Below the pieces are notes generated by a model. The model ran no database searches and was not told the origin of the DNA. It saw only the letters and a list, made by a program, of their open reading frames with translations. The position numbers and the translations under genes were made by a program. 64,000 bases of DNA from Flavitalea sp966112615. GTDB lineage: Bacteria > Bacteroidota > Bacteroidia > Chitinophagales > Chitinophagaceae. How positions within the stretch are numbered: the stretch's first letter is position 1; every line of letters starts with the position of its first letter. Of this stretch, positions 1 through 8,945 are shown piece by piece. The stretch lies in contig CBHWDO010000015.1 of assembly GCA_966112615.1 (NCBI GenBank), positions 1 to 64,000 of the forward strand. The letters are read 5' to 3'.

Positions 1-3
1 TCC

Positions 4-75
4 TCACCTCCTCATCTCCTCATCTCCTCATCTCCTCATCTCCTCATATCCTCATCTCCTCACCTCCTCATCTCC
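4..75 (-). repeat. 8-bp tandem array at 3' end of the LytTR regulator gene
   Basis: Nine consecutive 8-bp units, mostly TCATCTCC with TCACCTCC and TCATATCC variants, read on the plus strand. The array ends four bases before the stop codon of the minus-strand LytTR gene, so on that gene's sense strand it is a purine-rich GGAGATGA array directly downstream. The same unit follows the ABC permease gene at 57852 and nuoD at 45372. Function unknown; the other end may extend beyond the window. Confidence 0.85.
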
Positions 76-79
76 TCCC

Positions 80-808
80 TCAAATCCCCCTCACCACCTT
101 CCCATACCCTCCCTTACTCACACTCACCACGGCTCCATTACTTAATAGCGCGGAATAATTTTCCTTGCCGTATGGATCGATCCTGATGATCGATAAAGTA
201 TTTACAAGGTAGGAACGATGAACGCGAACAAATGATGTTCCTTCCAGTGCTTTCTCATAATAGGAAAGTGTTTTGTTCTTCAGGTAATTTTTATCTTTTG
301 TATGGATCTTTACGTAATCATCTGCAGCTTCAAAATATAAGATGTCCTGAAGTGGAATGATAATGATCTTTCCCTGGTCGCGGATCACAATGCGCTGCGA
401 TTGCTGCAGGTAAACATTATTACCTGCATCTGTATCCATTGCTTCTTTTACAGCAACCGGCTGATCCAAAACTTTCTGCACTGCCTTGTCAAATCTTTCC
501 TTACTGAATGGTTTCAATAAATAATCCACTGCATTTATTTCAAATGCTTTCATCGCATATTCATCAAATGCTGTTGTGAATATCACTTTGGGAAGTTCTT
601 CCACCAGCTCAAGCATCTCGAACCCATTGATCTTCGGCATCTGTATATCGAGGAATACCAGGTCAGGTTTGATCTTCTGGATCGCTTTGATCCCTTCAAA
701 TCCATCATTACATTCTTCTGCGATCTCTATTTCGGAATAGGTTGAAAGATATTCACGCACAATCGACCTGGCTAATGGTTCATCATCTACCAGTATTGCT
801 TTTATCAT
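80..808 (-). CDS. LytTR-family response regulator
   Basis: Two-component response regulator of 242 residues. The receiver domain (about 1-120) carries the acidic pair D8/D9, the phospho-acceptor D54 in a FLDIQMP context and K99 in LLKPF. The C-terminal part (about 135-240) is a LytTR DNA-binding domain with the family signature around FVRVHRSYLVN. It overlaps the 3' end of the upstream LytS-type kinase gene by 26 bases, so the two are almost certainly co-translated partners. Last gene of a minus-strand operon led by a LiaF-like membrane protein, which suggests a role in envelope sensing (inference). The target genes are not visible. Confidence 0.95.
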   Translation of the reverse strand: MIKAILVDDEPLARSIVREYLSTYSEIEIAEECNDGFEGIKAIQKIKPDLVFLDIQMPKINGFEMLELVEELPKVIFTTAFDEYAMKAFEINAVDYLLKPFSKERFDKAVQKVLDQPVAVKEAMDTDAGNNVYLQQSQRIVIRDQGKIIIIPLQDILYFEAADDYVKIHTKDKNYLKNKTLSYYEKALEGTSFVRVHRSYLVNTLSIIRIDPYGKENYSALLSNGAVVSVSKGGYGKVVRGI

Positions 809-1856
809 GCTGTGGTATTTTAACGATAATAGTATAAAGGTTCTCTCTTGTTTCAGTGGTCACCAGGTCATTTCTTGCAAATAAAAGATAGAGCCTTCTC
901 TGCAATGAACTTACGCCGAAACCTGTGCCCTGCCTGTGTAATGATGAACCTGGGTCAAAAGGATTGGTTACTTCAATATGTAATAATTCATCCTTGCAAT
1001 AAACATTTACGGTGATCGTAATGGGATCAGTAGTATCATACAATCCAAACTTGATCGCATTCTCTACGATCGGCTGCAATACCATCGGCGGAATTTGCAT
1101 GATCTTGCAATTCTCTTCAATATCTACTGAAGTACTTAACCTATGACCAAATCTTACTTTTTCAATGTCGAGATATAAGGAAAGATGATTTAATTCTTCT
1201 TGTACTGTTACAGATTGCAACTCATCTTTCCTGATCGTCCCTCTCAAAAAATCTGATAATTGCTGGATCATTTTTCTTGCAGCATCAGGCTGACTTCCCG
1301 CGAGTGCACTGATCGAATTAAGACTATTGAATAGAAAATGTGGTTGAAGTTGCTGTCTTAATTTATAAAGCTCAGCATCCCTGATCGATTGCTCCGACAA
1401 CTGTCTTCTTTTTTCATTCTCCATCTGCTCCTGGTGGTTGAAATAAAACAGCGCCAGCAAACTTGCACAACAGCAGATCAGGAAAGCAATATTGAAACGA
1501 TAGATCATGGATGCATCAAGATATTGCCCGTAGCTTATGCCATCATCTGATAATATTTCTTCAAACAGGTTACCCAGACTCAATCCTACTATTGCTCTCC
1601 ATGTTAAACTCAATACTGTACACCATACCAGCAGGTTCAAATACCTGTTCTTTTGCGGACGGTAATGCTGAAGAATAGTGATCAGCAGCAGTGCAATGAA
1701 CACCAGCAATCCATTATTGATAGCTGTATCCGTTAAAGCAATTGTCAAACTGAATCCTGCTTTCCGCAACATGAAAAAGTGCATGAATGACCAGATCATG
1801 ATGCCTGTCAGCAGGATCAGTTTATTCTTTCTTGAAGCGAATGGACTTCTTGCCAA
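783..1856 (-). CDS. LytS/YehU-type sensor histidine kinase
   Basis: Membrane histidine kinase of 357 residues. Four hydrophobic segments (roughly 13-30, 45-63, 73-92, 121-139) are followed by a short coiled linker and a His_kinase domain with phospho-acceptor H173 in the motif QPHFLFNSLN. The HATPase domain shows the N-box near 256-272 (PIVENAIKFG) and a GTGFG glycine motif. The start used is a TTG ten bases after the DUF4288 stop codon; the first ATG lies 19 codons in and would cut the first membrane helix. It overlaps the LytTR gene, its probable cognate regulator. The input signal is unknown. Confidence 0.93.
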   Translation of the reverse strand: MARSPFASRKNKLILLTGIMIWSFMHFFMLRKAGFSLTIALTDTAINNGLLVFIALLLITILQHYRPQKNRYLNLLVWCTVLSLTWRAIVGLSLGNLFEEILSDDGISYGQYLDASMIYRFNIAFLICCCASLLALFYFNHQEQMENEKRRQLSEQSIRDAELYKLRQQLQPHFLFNSLNSISALAGSQPDAARKMIQQLSDFLRGTIRKDELQSVTVQEELNHLSLYLDIEKVRFGHRLSTSVDIEENCKIMQIPPMVLQPIVENAIKFGLYDTTDPITITVNVYCKDELLHIEVTNPFDPGSSLHRQGTGFGVSSLQRRLYLLFARNDLVTTETRENLYTIIVKIPQHDKSNTGR

Positions 1857-1865
1857 TGGATTGCT

Positions 1866-2225
1866 TTAGTAAGTGATCAGCACTTTGTTTTCAATATTCA
1901 TCCGGATATGTGATGCACGCTTGCGCACCTGTTCTTCATATAAAAATCCGAATTCCTTTTCCTCAACTTTTGAGTATAATTCAACTCCGTCAATCAATTC
2001 ATCAATACGATGCAGTTCTGCAACATCAATGAATTCCCATTTAACCAGCTTCTCATTTTTGTTCAGGAAACTGTCTTCTTCAGATGCTCCGATTGCACGT
2101 GCTTTTTCAAATGCTTCTTCTTCATGTTCTGCATTGATGAGCCGAAGCTGCTCATCAAATTGAGGTGTATGTTGACCGTCCCCGCAGTGTATCCGGAAGA
2201 CGATCTTTGCCAGGTACCATTGCAT
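1866..2225 (-). CDS. DUF4288 family protein
   Basis: Small soluble protein of 119 residues beginning MQWYLAKIVFRI and containing a GDGxHTPQFDEQLRLI stretch, which I recognise as the DUF4288 pattern found in Bacteroidota. No signal peptide or membrane segment and no catalytic motif are evident; it is acidic and probably cytoplasmic. It lies 18 bases downstream of the LiaF-like gene and 9 bases upstream of the LytS-type kinase, within one minus-strand transcription unit. Biochemical function is unknown. Confidence 0.85.
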   Translation of the reverse strand: MQWYLAKIVFRIHCGDGQHTPQFDEQLRLINAEHEEEAFEKARAIGASEEDSFLNKNEKLVKWEFIDVAELHRIDELIDGVELYSKVEEKEFGFLYEEQVRKRASHIRMNIENKVLITY

Positions 2226-2243
2226 AGTGATAAGGTTTAATAT

Positions 2244-3014
2244 TTATGCGTAGCTTTTGATTTCAATTCCACCGAAGATCGTACTGCCTTTGAGTATAAT
2301 TGTTTTGTTTGGATCGGGGATCACGTTTGGATCACGTTTGTCTTCCACCCCGCCAAAGATGGCCACGGCTTCTGAGCGAACTGTCCAGTTGGATGGAATG
2401 ATAAGTTTCACTCCGCCAAATACAGCCACAGTTTCGAGTTCAATGGGATGCTGTATATCAGACTGGATAAGGTTTAGCTCCACTCCACCAAATACTGCCA
2501 CAGCTTCTCCGCCCTGGAAGTTCTTTGATACCACCAGTCTTTTGACTGCTCCGAAAACTGCAGCCACATCAATGGCGTCACTTTTGTGCATCTCTACTGG
2601 AGTATCTGCTGTGGATGTACTGTATGTACTTTGATTTTCCATTGACTGTCTTTTTCTCCTGTTTGATATCATGAAGAATATACCTGCAAGGATCACCACA
2701 ATTGGGATAGCATACTCTCTATATGGTGTGTCTGCATATACATCTCTCAAAAGAAAAACTGCGCCCACTGCCATCATGATCAGTCCTCCCTTGTCACGGA
2801 ATCCACTGCCCAGCCCGATCAGCAATCCAATCAATATCAGAAGGGAATACCATTGAAATACCCAGAAAGGAAACATAAATCCCATGGTTTTCAATAGTAA
2901 CAATATACCTATGATCACGAGGATGATCCCGATCCTGGTTCCACCTCCGCCGCGATTACTACATCGTCTTTTTCCTCTTCTTTCTGTTGGTGGATTATAT
3001 GCCTGTGTTTCCAT
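2244..3014 (-). CDS. LiaF-like transmembrane protein (LiaI/LiaF-type domains)
   Basis: Membrane protein of 256 residues. The N-terminal half holds a Gly/Arg-rich cytoplasmic start and about four closely spaced hydrophobic helices of the DUF5668 (LiaI/LiaF-like) kind; the soluble C-terminal half contains four repeats of a VFGGVE-type beta motif, typical of the LiaF cell-wall-active-antibiotic response domain. ATG at 3014 (METQAYN) is preferred over an upstream TTG. LiaF in Firmicutes modulates a kinase/regulator pair; here the gene leads an operon with a LytS kinase and a LytTR regulator, so a comparable regulatory role is plausible but inferred. Confidence 0.85.
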   Translation of the reverse strand: METQAYNPPTERRGKRRCSNRGGGGTRIGIILVIIGILLLLKTMGFMFPFWVFQWYSLLILIGLLIGLGSGFRDKGGLIMMAVGAVFLLRDVYADTPYREYAIPIVVILAGIFFMISNRRKRQSMENQSTYSTSTADTPVEMHKSDAIDVAAVFGAVKRLVVSKNFQGGEAVAVFGGVELNLIQSDIQHPIELETVAVFGGVKLIIPSNWTVRSEAVAIFGGVEDKRDPNVIPDPNKTIILKGSTIFGGIEIKSYA

Positions 3015-3108
3015 GTTTGTAATTTTAGACAAATCTATTCCGCACCTGCTCCACGGGCAAGTGACTATCGGTGAAAACCCTGATTTTTTCGGTGAATCCG
3101 GAATTTGA

Positions 3109-4743
3109 TCAGATCAATCTGAAACTGTCTCCGTCAAAAAGGCCTTTATCGCTCAGTTTTAAGTGTGGTATTACCAATAAGGCCATGAATGAAAGGGTCA
3201 TGAATGGTGCTGAAAGTTTGCTCCCGCATGATTTGGCCATGGCATCGATCCTTGTATAGGCAGATGCTACCTTATATCCATCTTCCATACTCATCAATCC
3301 GGCAACCGGTAATGGCAGAATCATTTCATCATTTGATTTAACGCAACTCACACCACCCCTTGATGCGATCACCAGGTTGATAGCTTTGCAGATGCTTTCA
3401 TCATCGCAACCCACGGCCACTATATTGTGTGAATCATGTGCTACAGTAGATGCAATAGCGCCTTCTTTCATCATGAAATTCTTTATAAATGCAACAGAAG
3501 GTTTTGATGGAGCATATCTATTTACCACAACGATCTTGAGAATGTCATTATCAATATCACTGATGATCTTTCCATCCTTAATCTTCGGTTCATGCATCAG
3601 CTTGCCGGTTATGAGTTGTCCATCGTAAGCTTCAATTACTGGGATCTCATGCTCATCCTGGAAATCAACTTCAATAAGATTCGTCGTGATAGGCTTGCAG
3701 TTGAAATTATTCAGAGGCACATCAAGGTTATTGATCCTGTTGATCAGTGATACACCATTTTCAGCAACTTTTACTCCTTTGATGTATGTCTTTAAAACCC
3801 TGAATGTTTCAAGATTTTCCAGTACCACAAGATCTGCATCATCGCCTTCTTTGAGCAATCCATTATTCATTTTGTAATGAAGAACCGGGTTGATACAGGC
3901 CGCTTTCAAAACTTTATAGATGTCTATTCCTTTTGCTACTGCCCTTGCACATAGTTCATTGATATGACCGGTTTCAAGGCTGTCGGGGTGTTTGTCATCC
4001 GTACAAAACATCATATGTTCACTATGATCATGCAGCAGGTTTACCAGTGCTTCAAAATTCTTCGCAGCACTACCTTCCCTGATCAGGATCTTCATCCCTG
4101 CATCCAGTTTTTCTTTGGCTTCTTCATGAGTGAAGCATTCGTGGTCTGTACTGATACCTGCTGCAACATATTTTTTCATGTCGTCACCTCTTAGTCCAGG
4201 TGCATGTCCATCAACAGGTTTATTTAATTCTTTTGCATATTTGATCTTCTTCATCACTTCTTCATCCTCAAACAGCACCCCGGGAAAGTTCATCATCTCA
4301 CTTAAATAATGAATTTCATCCATCATCAATAACTGCTTTACTTCCTCTGCATCCAGAGTTGCACCTGCAGTTTCGAATGTGGTGGCCGGAACACAACTGG
4401 GTGCGCCGAAATAAAAGTGAAAGGGAACTTTCTTTCCATCTTCAATCATATATTGAACACCCCTCATGCCACAAACATTGGCTATTTCGTGAGGATCACT
4501 GATGGTAGCCACGGTTCCATGCACCACTGCAAGCCTCGCAAATTCTGAAGGGATTAACATGGAACTTTCAATATGAACATGACTATCAACAAATCCCGGA
4601 ATGATGTATTGCTGCGGAATGGCCGGGTCATGGACCTCAACGATCTCAGCGATCTTTCCCTTTTCAATCCTAACCTTGCCTGCATAGGTGCGGTGATTAA
4701 GAATATCAACGATCCAGCCTTTCAGTTCCATCGATTGTTCCAT
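3109..4743 (-). CDS. ade: adenine deaminase
   Basis: Cytoplasmic amidohydrolase that converts adenine to hypoxanthine and ammonia in purine salvage. The 544-residue product shows the metal-binding HVH motif at 55-57 (GFVDSHVHIESS), the GHAPGLRG segment with a further His ligand, STDHECF, and the adenine-deaminase C-terminal domain with VAHDSHNIVAVG and GGVSCVKS. Full length for the family, slightly shorter than the Bacillus and Escherichia enzymes. The open frame extends to a TTG at 4764, but ATG at 4743, or the one four codons later, is more likely. Divergent from the secreted protein at 4830. Confidence 0.95.
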   Translation of the reverse strand: MEQSMELKGWIVDILNHRTYAGKVRIEKGKIAEIVEVHDPAIPQQYIIPGFVDSHVHIESSMLIPSEFARLAVVHGTVATISDPHEIANVCGMRGVQYMIEDGKKVPFHFYFGAPSCVPATTFETAGATLDAEEVKQLLMMDEIHYLSEMMNFPGVLFEDEEVMKKIKYAKELNKPVDGHAPGLRGDDMKKYVAAGISTDHECFTHEEAKEKLDAGMKILIREGSAAKNFEALVNLLHDHSEHMMFCTDDKHPDSLETGHINELCARAVAKGIDIYKVLKAACINPVLHYKMNNGLLKEGDDADLVVLENLETFRVLKTYIKGVKVAENGVSLINRINNLDVPLNNFNCKPITTNLIEVDFQDEHEIPVIEAYDGQLITGKLMHEPKIKDGKIISDIDNDILKIVVVNRYAPSKPSVAFIKNFMMKEGAIASTVAHDSHNIVAVGCDDESICKAINLVIASRGGVSCVKSNDEMILPLPVAGLMSMEDGYKVASAYTRIDAMAKSCGSKLSAPFMTLSFMALLVIPHLKLSDKGLFDGDSFRLI

Positions 4744-4829
4744 CCTGATTAATTTATTGCACAAGGTAATGTGCAGACCTTTAAATTTACAAGGGCTATT
4801 TCGGCCTGTTAATAATTCAAATACAATTT

Positions 4830-5582
4830 ATGAAAAGGTTATTCACGACTATTCCAGCTTTGTTTCTGTCGTGCCTGCTGTTTGCACAAACTGCTGAAGA
4901 AGTTATTGCAAAGCACCTTGAGGCAACGGGTGGCATCGACAAATGGCGCCAGGCAAACACCGTTTATATGGAAGGCGTTGCTGTTATGCAGAATGGTAAC
5001 GAGATCACTTCAAAGATCTCGAAGGTTAAGGATAAAGTGGTCAGGAGAGAAGTGGATTTTGGTATGGGTTCCATGACTATGATCGTTACGCCAACCAAAG
5101 GATGGTTCTCCAATCCCCGCAATGGAGGCGAATTCCAGGATATGCCTGAACCAATGCTGAAGGCTCAGGTCATGGAACTCGAGATCAACCCGCTTTTGGA
5201 TGCGGATAAGAAAGGAAGTAAGATTGAACTGGTTGGGAAGGAAAACTTCAATGGTGCAGAAGCTTTCAACCTGAAACTAACTCCTGCATCAGGAACCGAG
5301 CAGCATTATTTTATTGATGCGAAAACATATAACCTTGTTGGAATGAGTTATAAAGGGATGGCTGGTGGAAGAAGAAGAGGCGACGGAGATGGCCAGCAAG
5401 CTCCTAAACAGGTGGATATCGTTGTAAAATATAGCGAGCATATGCAAACTGCGTTCGGACTGGTATTCCCGGGTAAGATAGAGCAGTCGGGAGGCGGAAT
5501 GGGTGCCAACGCAGGAGGACTCACCATGGAAAAGATCGAAGTTAACTCCAGGCTTGATGCTGAAAAACTGATCAAACACTAA
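4830..5582 (+). CDS. secreted LolA/outer-membrane lipoprotein-sorting-like protein
   Basis: Exported protein of 250 residues with an N-terminal signal peptide (about 1-20, ending LLFAQ). The body resembles the beta-rich LolA/LppX fold common in Bacteroidota: an N-terminal helix with AEEVIAKHLEATGG, a central VGKENFNGAEAFNLKLT strand pair and a FIDAKTYNLVGMSYK segment. A Gly/Arg/Asp/Gln-rich insert lies at about 178-190. It ends 34 bases before the large beta-propeller protein gene and is probably co-transcribed with it. The cargo or ligand is unknown; assignment to the fold is by pattern only. Confidence 0.75.
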   Translation: MKRLFTTIPALFLSCLLFAQTAEEVIAKHLEATGGIDKWRQANTVYMEGVAVMQNGNEITSKISKVKDKVVRREVDFGMGSMTMIVTPTKGWFSNPRNGGEFQDMPEPMLKAQVMELEINPLLDADKKGSKIELVGKENFNGAEAFNLKLTPASGTEQHYFIDAKTYNLVGMSYKGMAGGRRRGDGDGQQAPKQVDIVVKYSEHMQTAFGLVFPGKIEQSGGGMGANAGGLTMEKIEVNSRLDAEKLIKH

Positions 5583-5616
5583 GCTTTCAATAAATATTCT
5601 GTACTAAAAAAATTGC

Positions 5617-8600
5617 ATGAGAAAATTACTACTTGGGTTAACTGCATTGGTCATGATCTTCAGTGCTGATGCCCAAAAGAAAAAGATCGTCAATGTACCT
5701 GGGAACCAGGATTCCCTTCTTTTTTCAAACGTGAAATACAGGCTTATCGGGCCATGGCGTGGTGGTAGAAGTGCCGCTGTTGCCGGGTCTTATACAGATA
5801 AGAATACTTTTTATTTCGGTGCTACGGGTGGTGGAGTATGGAAAACTACTAACGGCGGTGCAACCTGGAAAAATATCAGCGATAAATATTTTGGAGGAAC
5901 CATCGGTGCTGTAGCTGTGGCGCCATCTGATGAGCAGATCATCTATGTAGGTGAAGGCGAGAACACTATGCGTGGTAATGTGAGTGAAGGGCTGGGAGGA
6001 GCATGGAGAAGTGATGATGCCGGAAGAACCTGGAAGAATATCGGGTTGAAAGAAGGTCGTCATATCATTCGTATGGTAGTACATCCACGCAATCCAGATA
6101 TTGTGTGGGCTGCGGTTATGGGCCATCTTTTCGGACCAAACCAGGAAAGAGGAATATTTAAAACTGTTGATGGAGGAAAGACCTGGAAAAAAGTGCTGTA
6201 TGTGAATGAACAGACAAGTGCATCGGATCTTGTAATGGAACCCGGTAATCCAAATATCCTCTATGCCGGAACCTGGCGTGTGATCAGGACTCCGTACAGC
6301 CTTGAAAGTGGTGGTGAAGGAAGCGGAATTTGGAAAAGTATGGATGGCGGTGAGACCTGGAAGAACATCAGTGCTTCGAAAGGTTTGCCTAAAGGAGTTT
6401 GGGGGATTGTTGGTGTTGCAGTTGCTCCATCCAATCCGGATAAGGTTTATGCTATCATTGAGAATGAAAAAGGCGGCATGTTCACCAGCAATAATGCCGG
6501 TGATAGCTGGACCCTGGTGAGCAGTGATAATAATATTCGTCAGCGTGCATGGTATTATACCAAAGTTTTTGTTGATCCCAATAATGAAAACCTGGTGTAT
6601 GCACCAAACGTTGGTTTCATGAGAAGCCGCGATGGAGGTAAAAGCTGGCAGTCGGTAAGAACGCCACATGGTGATCACCATGATCTATGGATCGATCCAA
6701 AGGATGGAAACAGGATGATCGTTGCTGATGATGGCGGGGCACAGATCAGTTTTGATGGTGCAGAAAGCTGGAGCACTATGATGAACCAGCCAACAGCGCA
6801 GCTGTACAGGGTTTCAACCGATAATGCATTTCCATACAGAGTGCTTGCAGCACAACAGGATAACTCAACCTTGAGGATCCGCAGCCGCACTTATGGTGGT
6901 TCTATCACAGAAAAGGACTGGGAAGAAACAGCAGGTGCCGAAAGTGGTTATGTGGTAGCAGACCCATTGAATCCGGATATAGCTTACGGAGGAAATTATG
7001 GCGGATACCTTTCCAGGCTTGATCACAAAACCGGCGAAAACAGGGCGATCACAGTATGGCCTGATAACCCGATCGGTGCAGGAGCTGATGTGCTGAAATA
7101 CAGGTTCCAGTGGAATTTCCCGATCTTCTTCTCACCGCATGATCCAAAGAAATTGTACGCTGCAGGTAATGTGCTTTTTGCAACAACCAATGAAGGAGCA
7201 AGCTGGGAAGCACTGTCGCCGGATCTTACTACCAACGACAAATCAAAGCAGGTTTCCAGTGGTGGTCCCATCACGCAGGATAATACTTCTGTTGAATATT
7301 ACTGTACCATCTTCACTGCGGCAGAATCTCCGTTGGAGAAGGACCTTTTATGGGTTGGAACCGATGATGGTTTGATCCAGGTTAGCAAAGACGGAGGAAA
7401 GAACTGGGATAATGTAACGCCGAAAGATGCGCCGAAATGGATGATGTGGAACCGGGTTGAAATTGATCCATTCAAAAAAGGTTCTGCTTATTTTGTTGGT
7501 ACTAGGTACAAGCTGGATGATTTCAGACCATATATCTATAAGACCGAAGATTATGGAAAGACCTGGAAGCTGGTAGTGAATGGTATTGATAAAATGCACT
7601 TCACCAGGGCCATTGCAGCTGATCAGAAAAAGCCTGGATTGCTATATGCAGGTACTGAATATGGAATGTATATTTCTTATGATGATGGTGCAAACTGGAG
7701 AAGCTTCCAGTTAAATCTCCCAATTGTTCCCATCACTGATCTGACCATTAAGAACAATGACCTGGTAGTAGGAACCCAGGGAAGATCTATTTACATCGTG
7801 GATGATCTTACTCCTGTTCAGCAATATGATGCATCCGTTGTAAATAAGAACCTGCATGTGTTTGAAGTGAATCCTTCATACAGGATGGAAGGATATACAA
7901 CTCAAAATCCGGTTAATGCAGGAATGAATCCTCCGAATGGTGTAGTGATCAATTACTATGTTAAGAATCTGAGTGATTCAACAAAGGCAAGTATTGAGTT
8001 TTTTGATAAGAATAAAAAATCTGTCAGGAAATATTCTACTGATTCAAAAGACAGCAAGCTGGAACTTGATAAAGGAATGAACCAGTTTGTCTGGAACCTT
8101 GTTTATCCTTCTGCTGAAAGGATTGATGGAATGATCCTTTGGAATGGAGTGCCATCGGGCATTAAAGCTGTTCCGGGGAATTATACTGCCAGGGTAAAAG
8201 TTGGAAACGATTCTACAGAAGTACCATTTACAGTTGTGGCAGATCCTAATTTCAAAACAACTCAGCAGGATTATGAAGCACAGTTTGAATTCCTGAACGA
8301 AGTGCAGAATAAGTTTACCGAAGTTCAGAAAGCTGTAAAGGATATCCGTAATTACAGAACGCAGATCAGTGATTTTGTGAGCAGGCAGGGTGCTGATGTT
8401 CCAAAGGAAATAAAATCTGCTGCCGATAGTATTCAGAAAAAACTGACCGCGGTGGAAGAATTGCTGTATCAAACAAAAGCCAAAAGTTTCCAGGATGTAC
8501 TGAATTATCCGATCAGGCTGAATGATAAGCTGGCCGGGGTTTTCAATACTGCTAACAGCGGCAATTTCGCGCCTAGCAAACAATCCCGCGAAGTGTATGA

Positions 8601-8715
8601 AGAACTGAAAAAGCAATCCGATGCTGCTTTCGCAAAACTGAAAGAGATCCGTGAAAAGGATATTGCAGAATTCAATAAGCTGGTGAGGGAAAAAGCCTTA
8701 CCGGTTGTGAAATAG
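5617..8715 (+). CDS. large secreted VPS10/BNR-repeat beta-propeller protein
   Basis: Exported 1032-residue protein with a signal peptide (about 1-19, ending SADAQ). Roughly the first 730 residues contain at least ten Asp-box/BNR repeats of the form S/T-x-D-G-G-x-T-W (for example KTTNGGATWKN, KTVDGGKTWKK, KSMDGGETWKN), building a sortilin/VPS10-like beta-propeller. The C-terminal 300 residues hold a beta-sandwich-like part (about 760-880) and a helical, charged tail. Proteins of this type are annotated as glycosyl hydrolase BNR or exo-sialidase-like without proof of enzymatic activity. It follows a LolA-like secreted protein, suggesting a cell-surface or periplasmic pair. Confidence 0.88.
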   Translation: MRKLLLGLTALVMIFSADAQKKKIVNVPGNQDSLLFSNVKYRLIGPWRGGRSAAVAGSYTDKNTFYFGATGGGVWKTTNGGATWKNISDKYFGGTIGAVAVAPSDEQIIYVGEGENTMRGNVSEGLGGAWRSDDAGRTWKNIGLKEGRHIIRMVVHPRNPDIVWAAVMGHLFGPNQERGIFKTVDGGKTWKKVLYVNEQTSASDLVMEPGNPNILYAGTWRVIRTPYSLESGGEGSGIWKSMDGGETWKNISASKGLPKGVWGIVGVAVAPSNPDKVYAIIENEKGGMFTSNNAGDSWTLVSSDNNIRQRAWYYTKVFVDPNNENLVYAPNVGFMRSRDGGKSWQSVRTPHGDHHDLWIDPKDGNRMIVADDGGAQISFDGAESWSTMMNQPTAQLYRVSTDNAFPYRVLAAQQDNSTLRIRSRTYGGSITEKDWEETAGAESGYVVADPLNPDIAYGGNYGGYLSRLDHKTGENRAITVWPDNPIGAGADVLKYRFQWNFPIFFSPHDPKKLYAAGNVLFATTNEGASWEALSPDLTTNDKSKQVSSGGPITQDNTSVEYYCTIFTAAESPLEKDLLWVGTDDGLIQVSKDGGKNWDNVTPKDAPKWMMWNRVEIDPFKKGSAYFVGTRYKLDDFRPYIYKTEDYGKTWKLVVNGIDKMHFTRAIAADQKKPGLLYAGTEYGMYISYDDGANWRSFQLNLPIVPITDLTIKNNDLVVGTQGRSIYIVDDLTPVQQYDASVVNKNLHVFEVNPSYRMEGYTTQNPVNAGMNPPNGVVINYYVKNLSDSTKASIEFFDKNKKSVRKYSTDSKDSKLELDKGMNQFVWNLVYPSAERIDGMILWNGVPSGIKAVPGNYTARVKVGNDSTEVPFTVVADPNFKTTQQDYEAQFEFLNEVQNKFTEVQKAVKDIRNYRTQISDFVSRQGADVPKEIKSAADSIQKKLTAVEELLYQTKAKSFQDVLNYPIRLNDKLAGVFNTANSGNFAPSKQSREVYEELKKQSDAAFAKLKEIREKDIAEFNKLVREKALPVVK

Positions 8716-8945
8716 CGGGCTGACCAACCTGTAAAACAGGTTGGGCTGAACGCAACTGGCTGAACAAACACCGAAGGTGATTGGGCTGACAGAAAATCGG
8801 GCAGAACGTTTGTTTAAATCAAACATTCTGCCCGTTTAAATTTTATCCTTCAGGCCAGCCTAAACAGCTACGCTGTTTATTCAGTCCGGTGAGTTCAGCC
8901 CACTGCTTCGCTGTGGTCAGCCCTCCAGATCTGGCCTTCTTTCCC
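8716..8945. repeat. gene-end mosaic of GGGCTGAAC words and small hairpins
   Basis: The spacer between two convergent genes is built from repeated words GGGCTGA(C/AC) separated by different short palindromes: CCAACCTG/CAGGTTGG just after the plus-strand stop, CACC-GAA-GGTG, a 14-bp stem at 8799-8833, AAACAGC-TAC-GCTGTTT at about 8862-8878 and CCAC-GTGG near 8900-8916. The trmD stop codon itself lies inside a GGGCTGA word. A related mosaic occurs at 57918-57975. No protein coding is apparent; it may terminate or stabilise both transcripts. Confidence 0.7.
8799..8833. terminator. strong hairpin between convergent genes
   Basis: A 14-bp stem with one mismatch (GGGCAGAACGTTTG paired with CAAACATTCTGCCC) and a 7-base loop, followed by GTTTAAATTTT on the plus strand and by a GATTTTC stretch on the minus strand. 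Placed between the ends of the beta-propeller gene and trmD, it fits a bidirectional terminator, although the T tracts are imperfect. Confidence 0.6.

Noticed and set aside
1..75. Possible CRISPR array
   Set aside because: Units are only 8 bp and contiguous with no unique spacers, and there are no cas genes in the window.
5725..6681. 318-codon open frame on the minus strand
   Set aside because: It lies fully inside the propeller gene in antisense; its translation is rich in Ile/Thr/Ser/His with no domain, and the plus-strand protein has ten recognisable Asp-box repeats.
8044..8616. 190-codon open frame on the minus strand
   Set aside because: Antisense to the C-terminal part of the propeller protein; no family resemblance and no start region of its own.
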